Positions 16,667 to 26,017 of a DNA stretch of 64,000 nucleotides are shown here, one piece after another. How positions within the stretch are numbered: position 1 is the first letter of the stretch; every line of letters begins with the position of its first letter. Position numbers and translations under genes: made by a program. Where the stretch lies: NCBI GenBank assembly GCA_947259725.1, contig CAMYNM010000012.1:1-64000 (forward strand), read 5' to 3'. This DNA is from CALZIK01 sp945787635. Its GTDB lineage: Bacteria; Acidobacteriota; Thermoanaerobaculia; Multivoradales; JAHEKO01. A model generated the notes under the pieces. That model was not told the origin of the DNA, made no database searches, and worked only from the letters and a program-made list of their open reading frames with translations.

Positions 16667-18361
16667 ATGGCGCATAGCTTCTACCGGGGTCGCGATGCTC
16701 AGGGGCGCTGGGAGCTCGAGGTGCCCTTCCGGGGCGCGGAGCTTATCGACCAGCCCATGTACAACAAGAGCTCGGCTTTCACCGCCGAGGAACGCCAGCT
16801 CTATGGATTGAGCGGTCTCTTGCCCAGCGCGATCAGCACGATCGGCCTCCAGGCGCGCAGGGTCTACGGCAACATCGTCCGCAAGAGCGAGCCGCTCGAG
16901 CGCTACATCGGGTTGGCGGCCCTACAGGACCGCAATGAGCATCTGTTCTACCGGGTGCTTCTCGATCACCTCGAGGAGTTCCTGCCGATCGTGTATACAC
17001 CCACCGTCGGACAGGCGTCGAAGGAGTTCAGCCACATCTTTCGGCGGGCGCGCGGTGTTTGGATCACACCCAAACAGCGAGGGCGAATCCGGCAGGTGCT
17101 CGAGAATCACCCGTTCTCCGACGTGCGCCTGATCGTGGTCACCGACAACGAGGCGATTCTGGGTATCGGCGACCAGGGTGCCGGAGGCATGGTGATCCCG
17201 GTCGGGAAGCTCGCGATCTACAGCGCCGCAGCCGGCATCCACCCGGCGATGACTCTGCCGGTGTCGCTCGACGTGGGCACCAACAACCAGGAGCTGCTCG
17301 ACGACGAGCTTTACCTCGGCTACCGGCAGCCGCGGCTCACCGGCGACGAGTACTTCGAGCTGATCGAGGAGTTCATGGATGCGGTGGCTGCTCTGTATCC
17401 CCGTGCGCTGGTGCAGTGGGAGGACTTTCGCAACGAGAACGCTCACGAGCTACTGAAGCGGTATCGGTCGCGGGCGCTTTCGTTCAACGACGACGTCCAG
17501 GGCACGGGTGCGACGGCTCTCGCCGGTATTCTCGCGGCCGGGCGGATCACCGGACAGGTGCTCAACGAGCATCGAGTCTTGATCGTCGGCGCCGGAGCCG
17601 CCGGCGGCGGGATCGCTTTTCAGCTTCGAGCGGCGCTCGCCGCCGAAGGCCTCGAGGGCGAGGCTCTCACCCGCGCGGTCGCGGTGCTTGATTCCCGTGG
17701 GCCGCTTCTTGCGAGTCGTAACGATCTCACCGGTTTGAAGCCGGCGCTCGCCTGGCCGGACGAGCTGGCCCGTTCCGCGGGTCTGGAAGCCGGCAAGAGC
17801 CTGGCGGAGCTCGTCGCCGGGTACCGCCCGACGGTTTTGATCGGCACCTCCGGCCGGCCGGGCATGTTCGACGAGGACGTGGTTCGCGCGATGGCCGCTC
17901 ATGCGCAGCGGCCGCTGATCTTCCCGTTCTCGAACCCGACCAGCCTCTCCGAGGCGGTGCCCAGCGACGTGATCGCCTGGACCGACGGCCGGGCGCTGAT
18001 TGCGACCGGGAGTCCGTTCGAGGCGGTCTCGCACGACGGGAAACGCCACCGGATCGGACAGGGCAACAATGCCTTCGTCTTTCCCGGCATCGGCCTGGGG
18101 GCGCTCGTGGCCGAGGCCAGCGAGGTCACCGACGCAATGTTCGCGGCCGCGGCGCGGGCCCTGGCGGACAGCGTCTCCGAAGCCGAGCTCGCGGCGTTCG
18201 CGCTCTATCCGGCGGTGTCGCGCTTGCGCGAAGTGACCCGGGCGGTCGCCATCGCGGTAGTGCAGGAGGTCGCCGAGCAAGCCGGCGCGCCGGAAGAGGT
18301 CGCGCGCCGGGTGGACGAGGCCATGTGGGAGCCCGACTACCCGGTCCTGGTGCCGGTGTAG
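16667..18361 (+). CDS. maeA: NAD-dependent malic enzyme
   Basis: 564 residues, the full length of large-type malic enzymes. The enzyme decarboxylates malate oxidatively to pyruvate and CO2, producing NADH. N-terminal domain: YTPTVGQA, with the catalytic tyrosine, near residue 110. The metal-ligand region has EDFRNENA (near 258) and FNDDVQGTGA (near 280). The dinucleotide fold has VGAGAAGGGIA near 310, followed by the domain that ends in the conserved SNPTSLSE segment. The ATG at 16667 begins 14 bases after the frameshifted cytochrome stop. NAD rather than NADP preference is inferred from resemblance to SfcA/MaeA-type enzymes. Malate dehydrogenase is encoded far downstream at 61531. Confidence 0.92.
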   Translation: MAHSFYRGRDAQGRWELEVPFRGAELIDQPMYNKSSAFTAEERQLYGLSGLLPSAISTIGLQARRVYGNIVRKSEPLERYIGLAALQDRNEHLFYRVLLDHLEEFLPIVYTPTVGQASKEFSHIFRRARGVWITPKQRGRIRQVLENHPFSDVRLIVVTDNEAILGIGDQGAGGMVIPVGKLAIYSAAAGIHPAMTLPVSLDVGTNNQELLDDELYLGYRQPRLTGDEYFELIEEFMDAVAALYPRALVQWEDFRNENAHELLKRYRSRALSFNDDVQGTGATALAGILAAGRITGQVLNEHRVLIVGAGAAGGGIAFQLRAALAAEGLEGEALTRAVAVLDSRGPLLASRNDLTGLKPALAWPDELARSAGLEAGKSLAELVAGYRPTVLIGTSGRPGMFDEDVVRAMAAHAQRPLIFPFSNPTSLSEAVPSDVIAWTDGRALIATGSPFEAVSHDGKRHRIGQGNNAFVFPGIGLGALVAEASEVTDAMFAAAARALADSVSEAELAAFALYPAVSRLREVTRAVAIAVVQEVAEQAGAPEEVARRVDEAMWEPDYPVLVPV

Positions 18362-18367
18362 GAGCAG

Positions 18368-18395
18368 ACGGTCGACACGGAGGTCGACCGCTACT
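18368..18395 (-). repeat. REP element, GTCGAC family (single copy)
   Basis: CGGTCGAC and GTCGACCG arms surround ACGGAG, with the flanking GCTACT that marks the outer side of this family. It lies seven bases after the malic enzyme stop, in the 186-base convergent gap before the radical SAM gene. The rest of the gap (18396-18547) contains further imperfect inverted sequences, including GTAGCGTCG at 18413 and its complement near 18478. Confidence 0.7.
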
Positions 18396-18547
18396 CGGCC
18401 GCTCGTTTTCGGAGGTAGCGTCGCACGTCTATGTGCGACGACTTGGGTGTGGTTGGGAAGACGTCGGGCAGGGGCGCCCGACGCTACCTTGTAGGCGGCT
18501 CGGCGCCTTCGGGCACGTAGGCCCGACGGTACAAGTGGCCGGCTCGT

Positions 18548-20413
18548 CTACGTCGTCGCGCCGCGGAACCGGGCCAGGTACCGCTTGAAGACGCGCGTGA
18601 CGTAGCCTTCTTCGCTCATCGTGCGCAGCACGCGAATGCTCAGCCATTTGATCGGCTCGAAGAGGTATTTCCCGGGCAAGCCCCAGAGGCGCCGGTCGAG
18701 CCAGTACCACTTGGTCCAGAAGCGCATGAAGACGATCTGGGCGCGAGGCAGTCGCCCGGCGGCCTCGGCCTTGCGCACCAGAGGACAGGCCTGGGAATCG
18801 AGGCAGTAGTAGTGGAATCGGCCGGCGGAGAGCTCGCGGCGCAGATCCTGGAACAGCTGTGAGTTCCAGGCGTCGCGATATTCGTCCATCTGTCCCGCGC
18901 GCGCCGAGCCGTAGCAGCAGGGCAGCACGCCGCGCCGGAGGATGTAGAGGCTCTTCCAGGGCTCGGTGCAGATCGGCACCTGGTCTTCGCCCAGGGAGGG
19001 AAGCTCGGGCTCGGCGCTCGGCGCGACCTCCATCGCGGTCATCGCGATGGGATTGCCCGAGATCTCGACCACCGGGTCGGCCGCGGCTGGCCGACTATCA
19101 TCGCGGCTCTCTGTCGCCGGCTCGCCGTCGTCCTGGCCGTCTTCGTCAGGCGCGAACTCGTGCGCGAACGCGGCCTTTTCGGCGCTGCCGAAGTCCATCT
19201 GGTCCGAGATCTCGACGCCATACTGCTTTGCCAGATGCTCGGCCAGCGCGCTGGTGCGGGCCAGCTGGTCGAACGGTAGAAGCTCGTTGCGGTAGCTGAA
19301 GCGGTAGCCGCCGCGCTCCCAGTCGAGGTTGGTGATCTCGCTGTAGTTGAGTGGGCGCAGGATCATTCGATCGACGTCGAGCTCGGCGCAGAGCTTGATG
19401 AAGTCCTCGAGCTCGTGGACGTTGACCTTCATCGGCATGAAGACGAGATTGATGCGGGGCAGCTGGCCGGAGCCGCCCTTGGCCTGGATGAGCCGCTTGA
19501 GGTTCACTAGGATGTCGTCGAAGCGGTCGTTGCGCAGCTTCGAGTAGGTTTCGGGCGTGCCGGCGTCCAGCGAGATGTAGAGGTCGATATTGCGGCCGAG
19601 GAGTTTGTCGATGTTCTTGTCGGTCAGGATCTGGCCGTTGGTGGTGATCTCGAGAAACTTGCCGCGATCGCCGAAGACATCCATCAGCTCGTCGAAGTTC
19701 TTCATCATGAACGGCTCGCCGATCGAGCAATTGATGAGATCCTTCGAGTTGTCGAAGAACTCGCCCCACTCCTCGAGCAAGTTTGCGTCGAACGGCGCGT
19801 CCACGTACTCGCCTTCCTGGGCTTTCGAGAAGTCCCACTCGCAGTAGACGCAGGCCGGCTTGACGTTGCAGACCCCGTACATGTCGATGCCGAGAGCGGG
19901 AGCCGTCGAGTTCAGAAAGTGCTCGCCGTCGAGCATCTCCCGGCGGTTGAGGACGGTGTTCGAATGCTGCTGGGTGACATGGCGATGGCGTTCGGCGTCC
20001 TGGTGCAAGCGCGGCAGCCGGTAGCGCACCGACAGGGTGCGTGGGTCGCCGGGATAGTACTCACGGGGATAGGGTTTGTTGGCCTCGAGCTCGACGGTCT
20101 CGCTCGCGGGAACCACCGGGAGCGAGACGCGGTTCCAGCCGCGCACGAGGGCCAGCTCGTGAGAGCCGCCCTGATTGGTCGCGGTCAAGACCTGGGAAAG
20201 GTCGTAGAACTCGCAAAAGACCTCGAACTCTAGGTAGCGGACCGCGGAATCCGGCTCGAAACCGATCGAGCCGCGCTCGGACATCCAGGTGAAGCCGTCG
20301 AGACCGACGCCTTCCTGGTCATGGAAGCCGGCGCCGAAGGTCACCGGGCGGGTGGTCTGGACGAAGTAGGGGAGCTCGCGGGTATGCGTGTTCTGTTGGA
20401 CGACTCGGAGCAT
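18548..20413 (-). CDS. Radical SAM protein with SPASM-like C-terminal cluster region
   Basis: 621 residues from the ATG at 20413. An N-terminal beta-rich domain (to about 150) precedes a radical SAM barrel. Its cluster motif, near residue 182, is CNVKPACVYC, a CX5CX2C spacing instead of the canonical CX3CX2C. Barrel features follow: SIGEPF, then ITTNGQIL and LYISLDAG. An acidic low-complexity linker is near 430-490. The C-terminal part has CTEPW, then LPCCYG, and later CLDSQACPL, a SPASM/twitch-like set of cysteines for an auxiliary Fe-S cluster. The substrate is unknown; no small peptide gene is visible next to it. Longer starts at 20464 or 20473 overlap a repeat, so I prefer 20413. Confidence 0.82.
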   Translation of the reverse strand: MLRVVQQNTHTRELPYFVQTTRPVTFGAGFHDQEGVGLDGFTWMSERGSIGFEPDSAVRYLEFEVFCEFYDLSQVLTATNQGGSHELALVRGWNRVSLPVVPASETVELEANKPYPREYYPGDPRTLSVRYRLPRLHQDAERHRHVTQQHSNTVLNRREMLDGEHFLNSTAPALGIDMYGVCNVKPACVYCEWDFSKAQEGEYVDAPFDANLLEEWGEFFDNSKDLINCSIGEPFMMKNFDELMDVFGDRGKFLEITTNGQILTDKNIDKLLGRNIDLYISLDAGTPETYSKLRNDRFDDILVNLKRLIQAKGGSGQLPRINLVFMPMKVNVHELEDFIKLCAELDVDRMILRPLNYSEITNLDWERGGYRFSYRNELLPFDQLARTSALAEHLAKQYGVEISDQMDFGSAEKAAFAHEFAPDEDGQDDGEPATESRDDSRPAAADPVVEISGNPIAMTAMEVAPSAEPELPSLGEDQVPICTEPWKSLYILRRGVLPCCYGSARAGQMDEYRDAWNSQLFQDLRRELSAGRFHYYCLDSQACPLVRKAEAAGRLPRAQIVFMRFWTKWYWLDRRLWGLPGKYLFEPIKWLSIRVLRTMSEEGYVTRVFKRYLARFRGATT

Positions 20414-20463
20414 GGTGGGTCTCGGGGAGGGATAAGTTGCGAGAACGTGGAAGTTTAGCAGCA

Positions 20464-20499
20464 TCGGGGACACGATTCCCTGGTGTCCCCTTCCCGACT
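20464..20499. repeat. Second palindromic repeat family, GGGGACAC copy 1
   Basis: GGGGACAC and GTGTCCCC arms surround nine bases, followed by TTCCCGACT. The same core and the same CCCGACT flank recur at 63063-63099. It lies at the possible extended start of the radical SAM gene and could affect its leader. Confidence 0.6.
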
Positions 20500-20510
20500 G
20501 GTTTTCAACC

Positions 20511-20582
20511 TGTGGGGGTCGAGCTCCGTGTCGACCGTCCGGTTGTAGAGAAAGACGGTCAACAGGGGCGTCGACCGCACAA
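20511..20582. repeat. REPIN-like inverted pair, GTCGAC family
   Basis: Two REP copies lie head to head: GGTCGAGCTCCGTGTCGACCG at 20517-20537 and the opposite orientation at 20554-20581 (GACGGTCAAC, then GTCGACCGCACA). The whole unit can fold into one long hairpin. It lies between the divergent-facing ends of the radical SAM and AhpD-like genes, directly after the GGGGACAC palindrome. Confidence 0.65.
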
Positions 20583-20590
20583 CCCGACGC

Positions 20591-21181
20591 CTACCGGTGC
20601 TTGCCTTCGTTCCAGCCGCGCGCCGAGAGGGCGCGATCGGCGATCTCTTTCGGGGCGGCCTCGAGCGTGGTCGCCATCGAGTCGTTCCACCGGTTGAGGA
20701 ATCCGTAGAGACTTAGGGCCGCGAGGATGCGTACGATCTGCTCTTCGCTCCAGTGCTTCTTGAGGTTCGCCATGACTTCGTCGTCGACGGCGTTGGGCGT
20801 CGCGCCGGCGGCGGCGGCGAAATCGAGCGCCGCACGCTCGGCCTCAGAGTAGAGTGGCGAGGTCCTGTAGTCCCAGATCGCGTCGACCTTCTCGTCGCTC
20901 ACGCCGTGGATTCGAGCCGCCACCAGCGAATGGGCTTCGCAGTATCGACAGCCTGCGGCTCGGCTCGAAAGGTGGGCCGCCAGGCGCAGAAAGCCGAGAT
21001 CGACGCCCCCGTCCTCACGCATGATCGAGCGGGTCAGCGCGTCGAACCCCTCGACGATCTCTGGGCAGCGCTGCATGGTGAGAAGGCTGTTCGGAACGAA
21101 GCCGAGGATACGTTCGAAGGTGGCGAAGGCCTCGGAGAGCCGGGCGTTGGCGTCGGCGGGAAGCGGTTCCAGATGGGCCAT
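20591..21181 (-). CDS. AhpD-like carboxymuconolactone decarboxylase family protein
   Basis: 196 residues of the alkylhydroperoxidase AhpD/CMD helical fold. The redox-type motif CRYCEAHS, with its CxxC followed by His three residues on, lies near residue 78 within the repeated helical unit. This is the signature of AhpD-like thiol peroxidases. The segment TSPLYSEAERAALDFA is typical of the family. A peroxidase or disulfide-reductase activity is inferred from the CxxCxxxH layout. The glutamine amidotransferase gene lies 26 bases upstream on the same strand, so the pair is likely co-transcribed. Confidence 0.82.
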   Translation of the reverse strand: MAHLEPLPADANARLSEAFATFERILGFVPNSLLTMQRCPEIVEGFDALTRSIMREDGGVDLGFLRLAAHLSSRAAGCRYCEAHSLVAARIHGVSDEKVDAIWDYRTSPLYSEAERAALDFAAAAGATPNAVDDEVMANLKKHWSEEQIVRILAALSLYGFLNRWNDSMATTLEAAPKEIADRALSARGWNEGKHR

Positions 21182-21207
21182 GAGCTGAACTCCTTGGAAG
21201 ACGCCGG

Positions 21208-21945
21208 TCAGTCGAAGACCAGCTCGAGAAAGCCGCGCAAGAGTTGCTCGGTCTCCGGGCTTTCATGGTAATTGTTGAGCGCCCGTTCTCGCTCTCGCGG
21301 GCTCAAGTGTTCGGAATAGCCCTCGAGGTACCTCAGGTAACGGCCGCGGTTGGTGTGGCCGTCGAGCTCCGGGTGAAACTGGGTCGCCCAGATGGGTTTG
21401 CCGGGCACTCGGAACGCCTGCAGGGCACAGCGAGGGCTCATGGCGAGGTTGTCGTAGCCGGGGGGCAGCCGCTCGGCCCGGTCCTTGTGGCCGAGCTGGG
21501 CCGAGAACGTCTCCGGCAGGTTGCCGAGGAGCGGATCAGTGGCTCCTGCGTCGGTGAGCGAGAGGACCAGCGTGCCGATCTCGATGTTGGCCGGGTCGTG
21601 CACGATCTCGCCGCCGAGCGCCTGCACCATGAGCTGGAAGCCGAAGCAGCTCGCGAACGTCGGGTAGCCGCTGTCGGCAACGTGCCTGAAGAACCTGTTG
21701 AGCTCCTCGAAGTTCGGGATGTGCCGCTTGGACACATAGTAGTCGCCGCTCCCGCCCACCATCAGGGCGTCGCATCGTTCGACTTCCTCGTGTGTCGGAG
21801 GACCGTCGAGAAGGTTGTGGAGGAGGATCTGATCGACGTCCAGACCGGACTTTTCCGCGAACGCGACCCGCTCCTCCTCGATCACCGGATCATCCGCGTC
21901 GCGAATCTGAAGCAGCAGGATGCGGAGCTTGTCGAAGGCCGCCAT
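21208..21945 (-). CDS. Class I glutamine amidotransferase-like protein
   Basis: 245 residues with the class I glutamine amidotransferase (GMP-synthase-type) fold. The nucleophile is the Cys of ASCFGFQLM (near residue 100). The catalytic His and Glu lie in the FHPELDG segment (near 190). The ligand domain of GuaA is absent, so this is a stand-alone amidotransferase of the YfeJ/GuaA-like group, often annotated as a putative GMP synthase glutaminase. Its acceptor partner is unknown. The ATG at 21945 is 24 bases inside a REPIN-containing gap with the amidohydrolase gene upstream. Confidence 0.85.
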   Translation of the reverse strand: MAAFDKLRILLLQIRDADDPVIEEERVAFAEKSGLDVDQILLHNLLDGPPTHEEVERCDALMVGGSGDYYVSKRHIPNFEELNRFFRHVADSGYPTFASCFGFQLMVQALGGEIVHDPANIEIGTLVLSLTDAGATDPLLGNLPETFSAQLGHKDRAERLPPGYDNLAMSPRCALQAFRVPGKPIWATQFHPELDGHTNRGRYLRYLEGYSEHLSPRERERALNNYHESPETEQLLRGFLELVFD

Positions 21946-21968
21946 CAGCGAAGTCCAGCCGCGTCGGT

Positions 21969-22035
21969 TGTGGCGATCGATCTCGGTGTCGACCGCCTCC
22001 CCTTCGGTCGAGACGGTTGGATCGACCGGCGAGCG
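21969..22035. repeat. Degenerate REPIN-like pair abutting a stop codon
   Basis: TGTGGCGATCGATCTCGGTG with TCGACCG (21969-21995) faces an inverted partner starting CGGTCGAGACGG (22005-22016) and ending in GCGCTACT. The repeat runs directly up to the amidohydrolase stop codon at 22036-22038 and fills nearly the whole 90-base intergenic gap. Confidence 0.55.
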
Positions 22036-23511
22036 CTACTCGCTCGCGGCATTCGAGATCCGACGCCGGATCCGCGCGGCGTCCGCCAAAACGGCTTCCC
22101 GGTTCAGAGTCAGGACGCGCCCGTCTTCGACCACCACGCGCCCCTCGACAATCACCGTCCGCACGTCCGCCGCCTTGGTCGCGTAGGCCAACAACGAATA
22201 CGGGTTGCCGGTCGCCGGCTGCGGCTGCTGGTGGATCGCGTCGGCCGCGACGGCGATGAGATCCGCACGTTTGCCGACCTCGAGCGAGCCGATCTCATCG
22301 TCCATATGGATCGCCCGGGCGCCTTCGATCGTCGCCATCGCCATCGCCTGGCGCGCGTCCACGACGGTCGGGTCGCCGGTCGTCACCTTGGCCAGCTTGG
22401 CGGCGGTGTCGATCTCTTGCCAAAGATCGAGATCGTTGTTCGAGGCCGCGCCGTCGGTGCCGAGGCCGACCGCGACGCCGGCGTCGAGCATCGCCGCGAC
22501 CGGGGCCACTCCGGCGGCGATCTTCATGTTCGACTGCGGGCAATGGGCGACACCGACCGAACGCTCGGCGAGCCGCCCGATCTCGCTCGGGCTCGGCCAG
22601 ACGACGTGGGCCGCGGTCATGCGCTCGTCGAGGATTCCGAGGCTCTCCAGGAAGTCGATCGAGGTCATGCCGGTGGCCGCGGTCACGCGCTCGATCTCGC
22701 CTCGGTCCTCGGCCAGATGAATTAGAAGCGGCGCGTCGAGCTCGCTCGCTTGCGCGTGGGCCTCGAGGAGCTGCTCGGCCGAGAGCGTGTAGGCCGAATG
22801 CGGGCCGAGCGCCGCGGTGATCGTCGGGTGTCCACGCCATTTCTCGACGAAGGCGCGGGCGTAGGCGACCGCGTCGTTCCAGGTCTTGTTGTCGGGCGCA
22901 GGAAAGCCGATCAGAGTCGAGCCCAGCACTCCCCGCATCCCGCAGGCTTCTGCCTCTTCGGCGATCGCGTCCTCGAAGTAGTAGCCGTCCACGAAGGTGG
23001 TGATTCCGCCCGAGAGCATCTCCAGGCAGGCGAGCCGCGTTCCCACCCGCACGAACTCCTCGTCCACGTGCTCGGCCTCGGCCGGGAAGATGTGATTCTC
23101 GAGCCAGTCCATGAGCTCGAGGTCGTCGGCGAGTCCCCGGAAGAGAACCATCGGTGCGTGGGTGTGGGCGTTGATCAGGCCGGGAAGGACGATGCCGCCC
23201 GCGGCGTCAACGCGCTGGGCGTCGGGGTACGACGCCTCGAGCTCGGCGCGGGGCCCGACCGCCGCGATCCTGCCGCCTTCGATCGCCACCGCGCCGTCCG
23301 GGAGGATCGTTCCGGCCGGATCCATGGTCACCACCGTGCCGCCGGTAACGAGAAGCGAACCGGCTCCAAGGGTGACGGAGCGAGTGTCCGCCGGGCGTTG
23401 CTCTGCGGACGGTTTTGCGCACCCGGTCGCAAGGCCGAGACAGAGGAGAAAACCGCCGAGAGCGGCCAGGCGCCCCGGCTGAAAGACCGGGCAATCGGAG
23501 CTGCGATTCAT
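22036..23511 (-). CDS. Amidohydrolase-family deaminase-like lipoprotein (MtaD/SsnA-like)
   Basis: 491 residues. The N-terminus has a lipoprotein signal ending in the lipobox ATGC (near residue 31), so the enzyme would sit outside the cytoplasm, which is unusual for this family. The metal-dependent hydrolase barrel has NAHTHAPM (HxH near 118), HLAEDRGE (near 265), AAHVVW (near 297) and LGTDGAASNN, with the conserved Asp, near 353. The overall pattern is closest to 5-methylthioadenosine/S-adenosylhomocysteine deaminases and SsnA-like amidohydrolases. The exact substrate cannot be set from sequence. The downstream gap holds a REPIN. Confidence 0.85.
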   Translation of the reverse strand: MNRSSDCPVFQPGRLAALGGFLLCLGLATGCAKPSAEQRPADTRSVTLGAGSLLVTGGTVVTMDPAGTILPDGAVAIEGGRIAAVGPRAELEASYPDAQRVDAAGGIVLPGLINAHTHAPMVLFRGLADDLELMDWLENHIFPAEAEHVDEEFVRVGTRLACLEMLSGGITTFVDGYYFEDAIAEEAEACGMRGVLGSTLIGFPAPDNKTWNDAVAYARAFVEKWRGHPTITAALGPHSAYTLSAEQLLEAHAQASELDAPLLIHLAEDRGEIERVTAATGMTSIDFLESLGILDERMTAAHVVWPSPSEIGRLAERSVGVAHCPQSNMKIAAGVAPVAAMLDAGVAVGLGTDGAASNNDLDLWQEIDTAAKLAKVTTGDPTVVDARQAMAMATIEGARAIHMDDEIGSLEVGKRADLIAVAADAIHQQPQPATGNPYSLLAYATKAADVRTVIVEGRVVVEDGRVLTLNREAVLADAARIRRRISNAASE

Positions 23512-23563
23512 TGGAGCGCCCGATCATCTCACACGCGATCGGTGAGGCTATGATCGATCCGGC

Positions 23564-25816
23564 ATGCGCCCCCTGAACCGACTGCACTTCTGGATCGCGA
23601 TGGTCCTGGTTGCCATCGCCCCCGCCGTTGCCGTGAGCCCGGGGCCGGTCGAGCTCGCGGGCGGTCGAACCGAGATCCGGCTCAATACACATCTGCTCGG
23701 CGACCTCGGGATCACGGTGCACAGCTCCGTGGAAGAGCCGAAGTCGAGTGCAACAAGCGCGCACGCACACGAGTCGGCTGCCATGGAGTTTCCCGTACTG
23801 GAGACTTCGGCTCTGGCTCTCGCCCTCCCGAACGGTTCCTACCGCGGGCCGGTGTCGGGCTATCTCGTCCATGCGGGCTCATTCGAGCTCGCGTGGCCGG
23901 GCGATCTCGTCTCGCTCGCCGGCTTCGAGCTGCATCCCGGCCTGCCTCCCAATGCCTTCGAGCTGCGAGCAACCGACGGCAGCCTGGTGTTCCTGCTCGA
24001 CAACCCCCACCCGCAAGCGAGTCGGGACGGGACCGAGTTTCTCTTCATGAACATGGATTTGCGGTTCTCGAAGCAGCTCGCACGACGACTCGAACGGCCC
24101 GAGCTTGAAGGGCTCACGGTCGGCGAGGCGCACGTCCGGGCGGGAGTCCGAGCGCCGGGGAGGTTGGCCACTGGAGCGGGGACCGCGGGACCGAGCGGCA
24201 GCGGGGGGTCCTGCGTGGCCGATTTCAACGGGCCCGTCGACGTCCTGCTCGAGAGCATGACGTCGGTCGACGAGACCTACCACGATTCCGAGCGGGTGGC
24301 GTTCGCGCCGGCGGTGCGCCTCCAGAACGTCGGAACCGCCGACGTGCCCTGGTACCGCTCGATCGCTCCCGACGGCTTCGGTTCGTTCACGGTCATCGGC
24401 CAGCACCCCTTTTTGGTGATGCACCTCTATCGCACGGCGAACGGTCGCATTCGGCAGATCGGTCGATCGGGCGTCAAGCACGCATTCTTTTCGGGCAACA
24501 CCCCGCCCTGCGACTGCCAGGCCGATCAGGTGCTCTTCAACGACTGCACCGATCTTTACGGCGCTTCGACCAACGCCAACCGCACGTTTCTGGCGCTGCG
24601 GGATGAGGTCACGGCCTCGACCGGCGCCTGGACGCGCATCGGCTCGCATTTCGACGGCTCGCCGGTGGACGATTTTCGAGACCACGGCTCTTCGGATCAT
24701 CTAGATCCGTTCGAGCATCGCCTCGGCACAGCGGTCGGCGATCTCGGGACTGCCGGAGCCGAGTACCGGGTCGAGGCCTGGTACCTGGTTCAAGGCGATA
24801 TCGACATCTACAACAGCATGGGCCATCGGGGGGTCGCGCCGGCCTTCGACGGAAGCTGGACATTCCCCTTCACGGATCTCGAGCTGACCCGGGGCTCGGT
24901 GCTCGACACCTGGGTCGATCCCTCTGCGCCGCCCCCGGGCGCCGCCAACGTGACGATTGCAACCACTCCCGACGAGGGCGAGCTCCAGCTGGCGGTGATG
25001 TCGTCGGTTTTGCCAAGCGGTTTCACCCACTACGAATACGCCCTGATGAACTTCGACTTCGACCGCCGGATCGACTCCTTGAGCGTTCCCCTGCCCTCTG
25101 GGGCGTTGGTCCGGAACGCGTGGTTCGGCGACGTGGATTCGATCCCCGGCAACGACTGGGCGGCGGTCCTCGGCGTCGGCGACATCACCTGGCAGGCGCC
25201 GCCCGGCAACGAGCTCGACTGGGGCACGCTCTTCAGTTTCTCGTTCGACACCAACGCTGTGCCCGGTACTTCCGACCTCATGCTCGGCGTGGAGGAAGCC
25301 GGTTCGCCCATGTCCCTGGCCGCCTCCGCCGTGGCTCCGGTGACCTTGATTCCGGTTTCCGAGATCGAGGTGGCACTTGCCGGGTCCGGCGGCGGGCAGG
25401 TCACGAGCTTTCCCGGTGGCATCGATTGCGCCGGAGATTGCGCTGAAACTCTCGCCAACGGCATCGCCTTTGAGCTTTCCGCGACGGCCGCCTCCGGCTC
25501 GGCCTTCGTCGGCTGGGAGGAGAGCGCCGCGGCCGTCGGCCTGGATCTCACCTACGGCTTCGCGGTCGCCGGCGATCGGGACTTGACCGCGGTCTTCGAC
25601 GCCTGCCTGGCGGACGTCGCCCTGGACCCCCAGGTGGTCACGGCGCCCGAGGTGTTCCACGCGTGTGAGTCACTCACCGCCGGAGCCGGCTTCGTGGTCG
25701 CCTCCGAGGCGATCTTTCGGGCCGGCCAGGTGATCGCGCTGGGCGACGGCTTTACGGTTTCCGCCGGTGGAAGTTTCCGAGCCGAGATCGTGCCCGAACA
25801 GAGCGCCGCGCTGTAG
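23564..25816 (+). CDS. Secreted protein with bacterial repeat domain and C-terminal stack module
   Basis: 750 residues with a signal peptide (residues 1-23). The first 580 residues are beta-rich with no catalytic motif I can name; a CDCQADQVLFNDC segment lies near 310. Residues about 600-680 resemble the divergent InlB/Listeria-type repeat (GSGGGQVTSFPGGIDC, then FVGWEESA and DRDLTAVF). The last about 60 residues (CESLTAGAGF, IFRAGQVIAL, then DGFTVSAGGSFRAEI) match in pattern the end of the next gene product and resemble the 3-coathanger stack module seen at the C-termini of secreted proteins. It probably works at or beyond the outer membrane. The next gene encodes a related giant protein after 201 bases. 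Confidence 0.72.
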   Translation: MRPLNRLHFWIAMVLVAIAPAVAVSPGPVELAGGRTEIRLNTHLLGDLGITVHSSVEEPKSSATSAHAHESAAMEFPVLETSALALALPNGSYRGPVSGYLVHAGSFELAWPGDLVSLAGFELHPGLPPNAFELRATDGSLVFLLDNPHPQASRDGTEFLFMNMDLRFSKQLARRLERPELEGLTVGEAHVRAGVRAPGRLATGAGTAGPSGSGGSCVADFNGPVDVLLESMTSVDETYHDSERVAFAPAVRLQNVGTADVPWYRSIAPDGFGSFTVIGQHPFLVMHLYRTANGRIRQIGRSGVKHAFFSGNTPPCDCQADQVLFNDCTDLYGASTNANRTFLALRDEVTASTGAWTRIGSHFDGSPVDDFRDHGSSDHLDPFEHRLGTAVGDLGTAGAEYRVEAWYLVQGDIDIYNSMGHRGVAPAFDGSWTFPFTDLELTRGSVLDTWVDPSAPPPGAANVTIATTPDEGELQLAVMSSVLPSGFTHYEYALMNFDFDRRIDSLSVPLPSGALVRNAWFGDVDSIPGNDWAAVLGVGDITWQAPPGNELDWGTLFSFSFDTNAVPGTSDLMLGVEEAGSPMSLAASAVAPVTLIPVSEIEVALAGSGGGQVTSFPGGIDCAGDCAETLANGIAFELSATAASGSAFVGWEESAAAVGLDLTYGFAVAGDRDLTAVFDACLADVALDPQVVTAPEVFHACESLTAGAGFVVASEAIFRAGQVIALGDGFTVSAGGSFRAEIVPEQSAAL

Positions 25817-25840
25817 GGTTTTGAGGACAGCGTTCAGCGT

Positions 25841-25863
25841 GCCCGCCGTTCAGGGCGGGCTCT
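25841..25863 (+). terminator. Probable terminator hairpin
   Basis: A perfect 7-bp GC stem (GCCCGCC/GGCGGGC) with a six-base loop, followed by a short TCTT, lies 25 bases after the 750-residue secreted protein. The T tract is weak, so termination may be partial. Confidence 0.5.
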
Positions 25864-26017
25864 TCGGGAGCCGGAAGATTACTTCCATGCAAAAGGAGCG
25901 ATGCGTCAGGATGTGACGGGTGTTCTTGCGCTAGACTAGCCGGACTTGCAGAAAAAGGCCCTTGGCGTTCGACACGCCCTCTCACGGCGGTTGCCACCAG
26001 TTCAAGGAGACGTAAGC

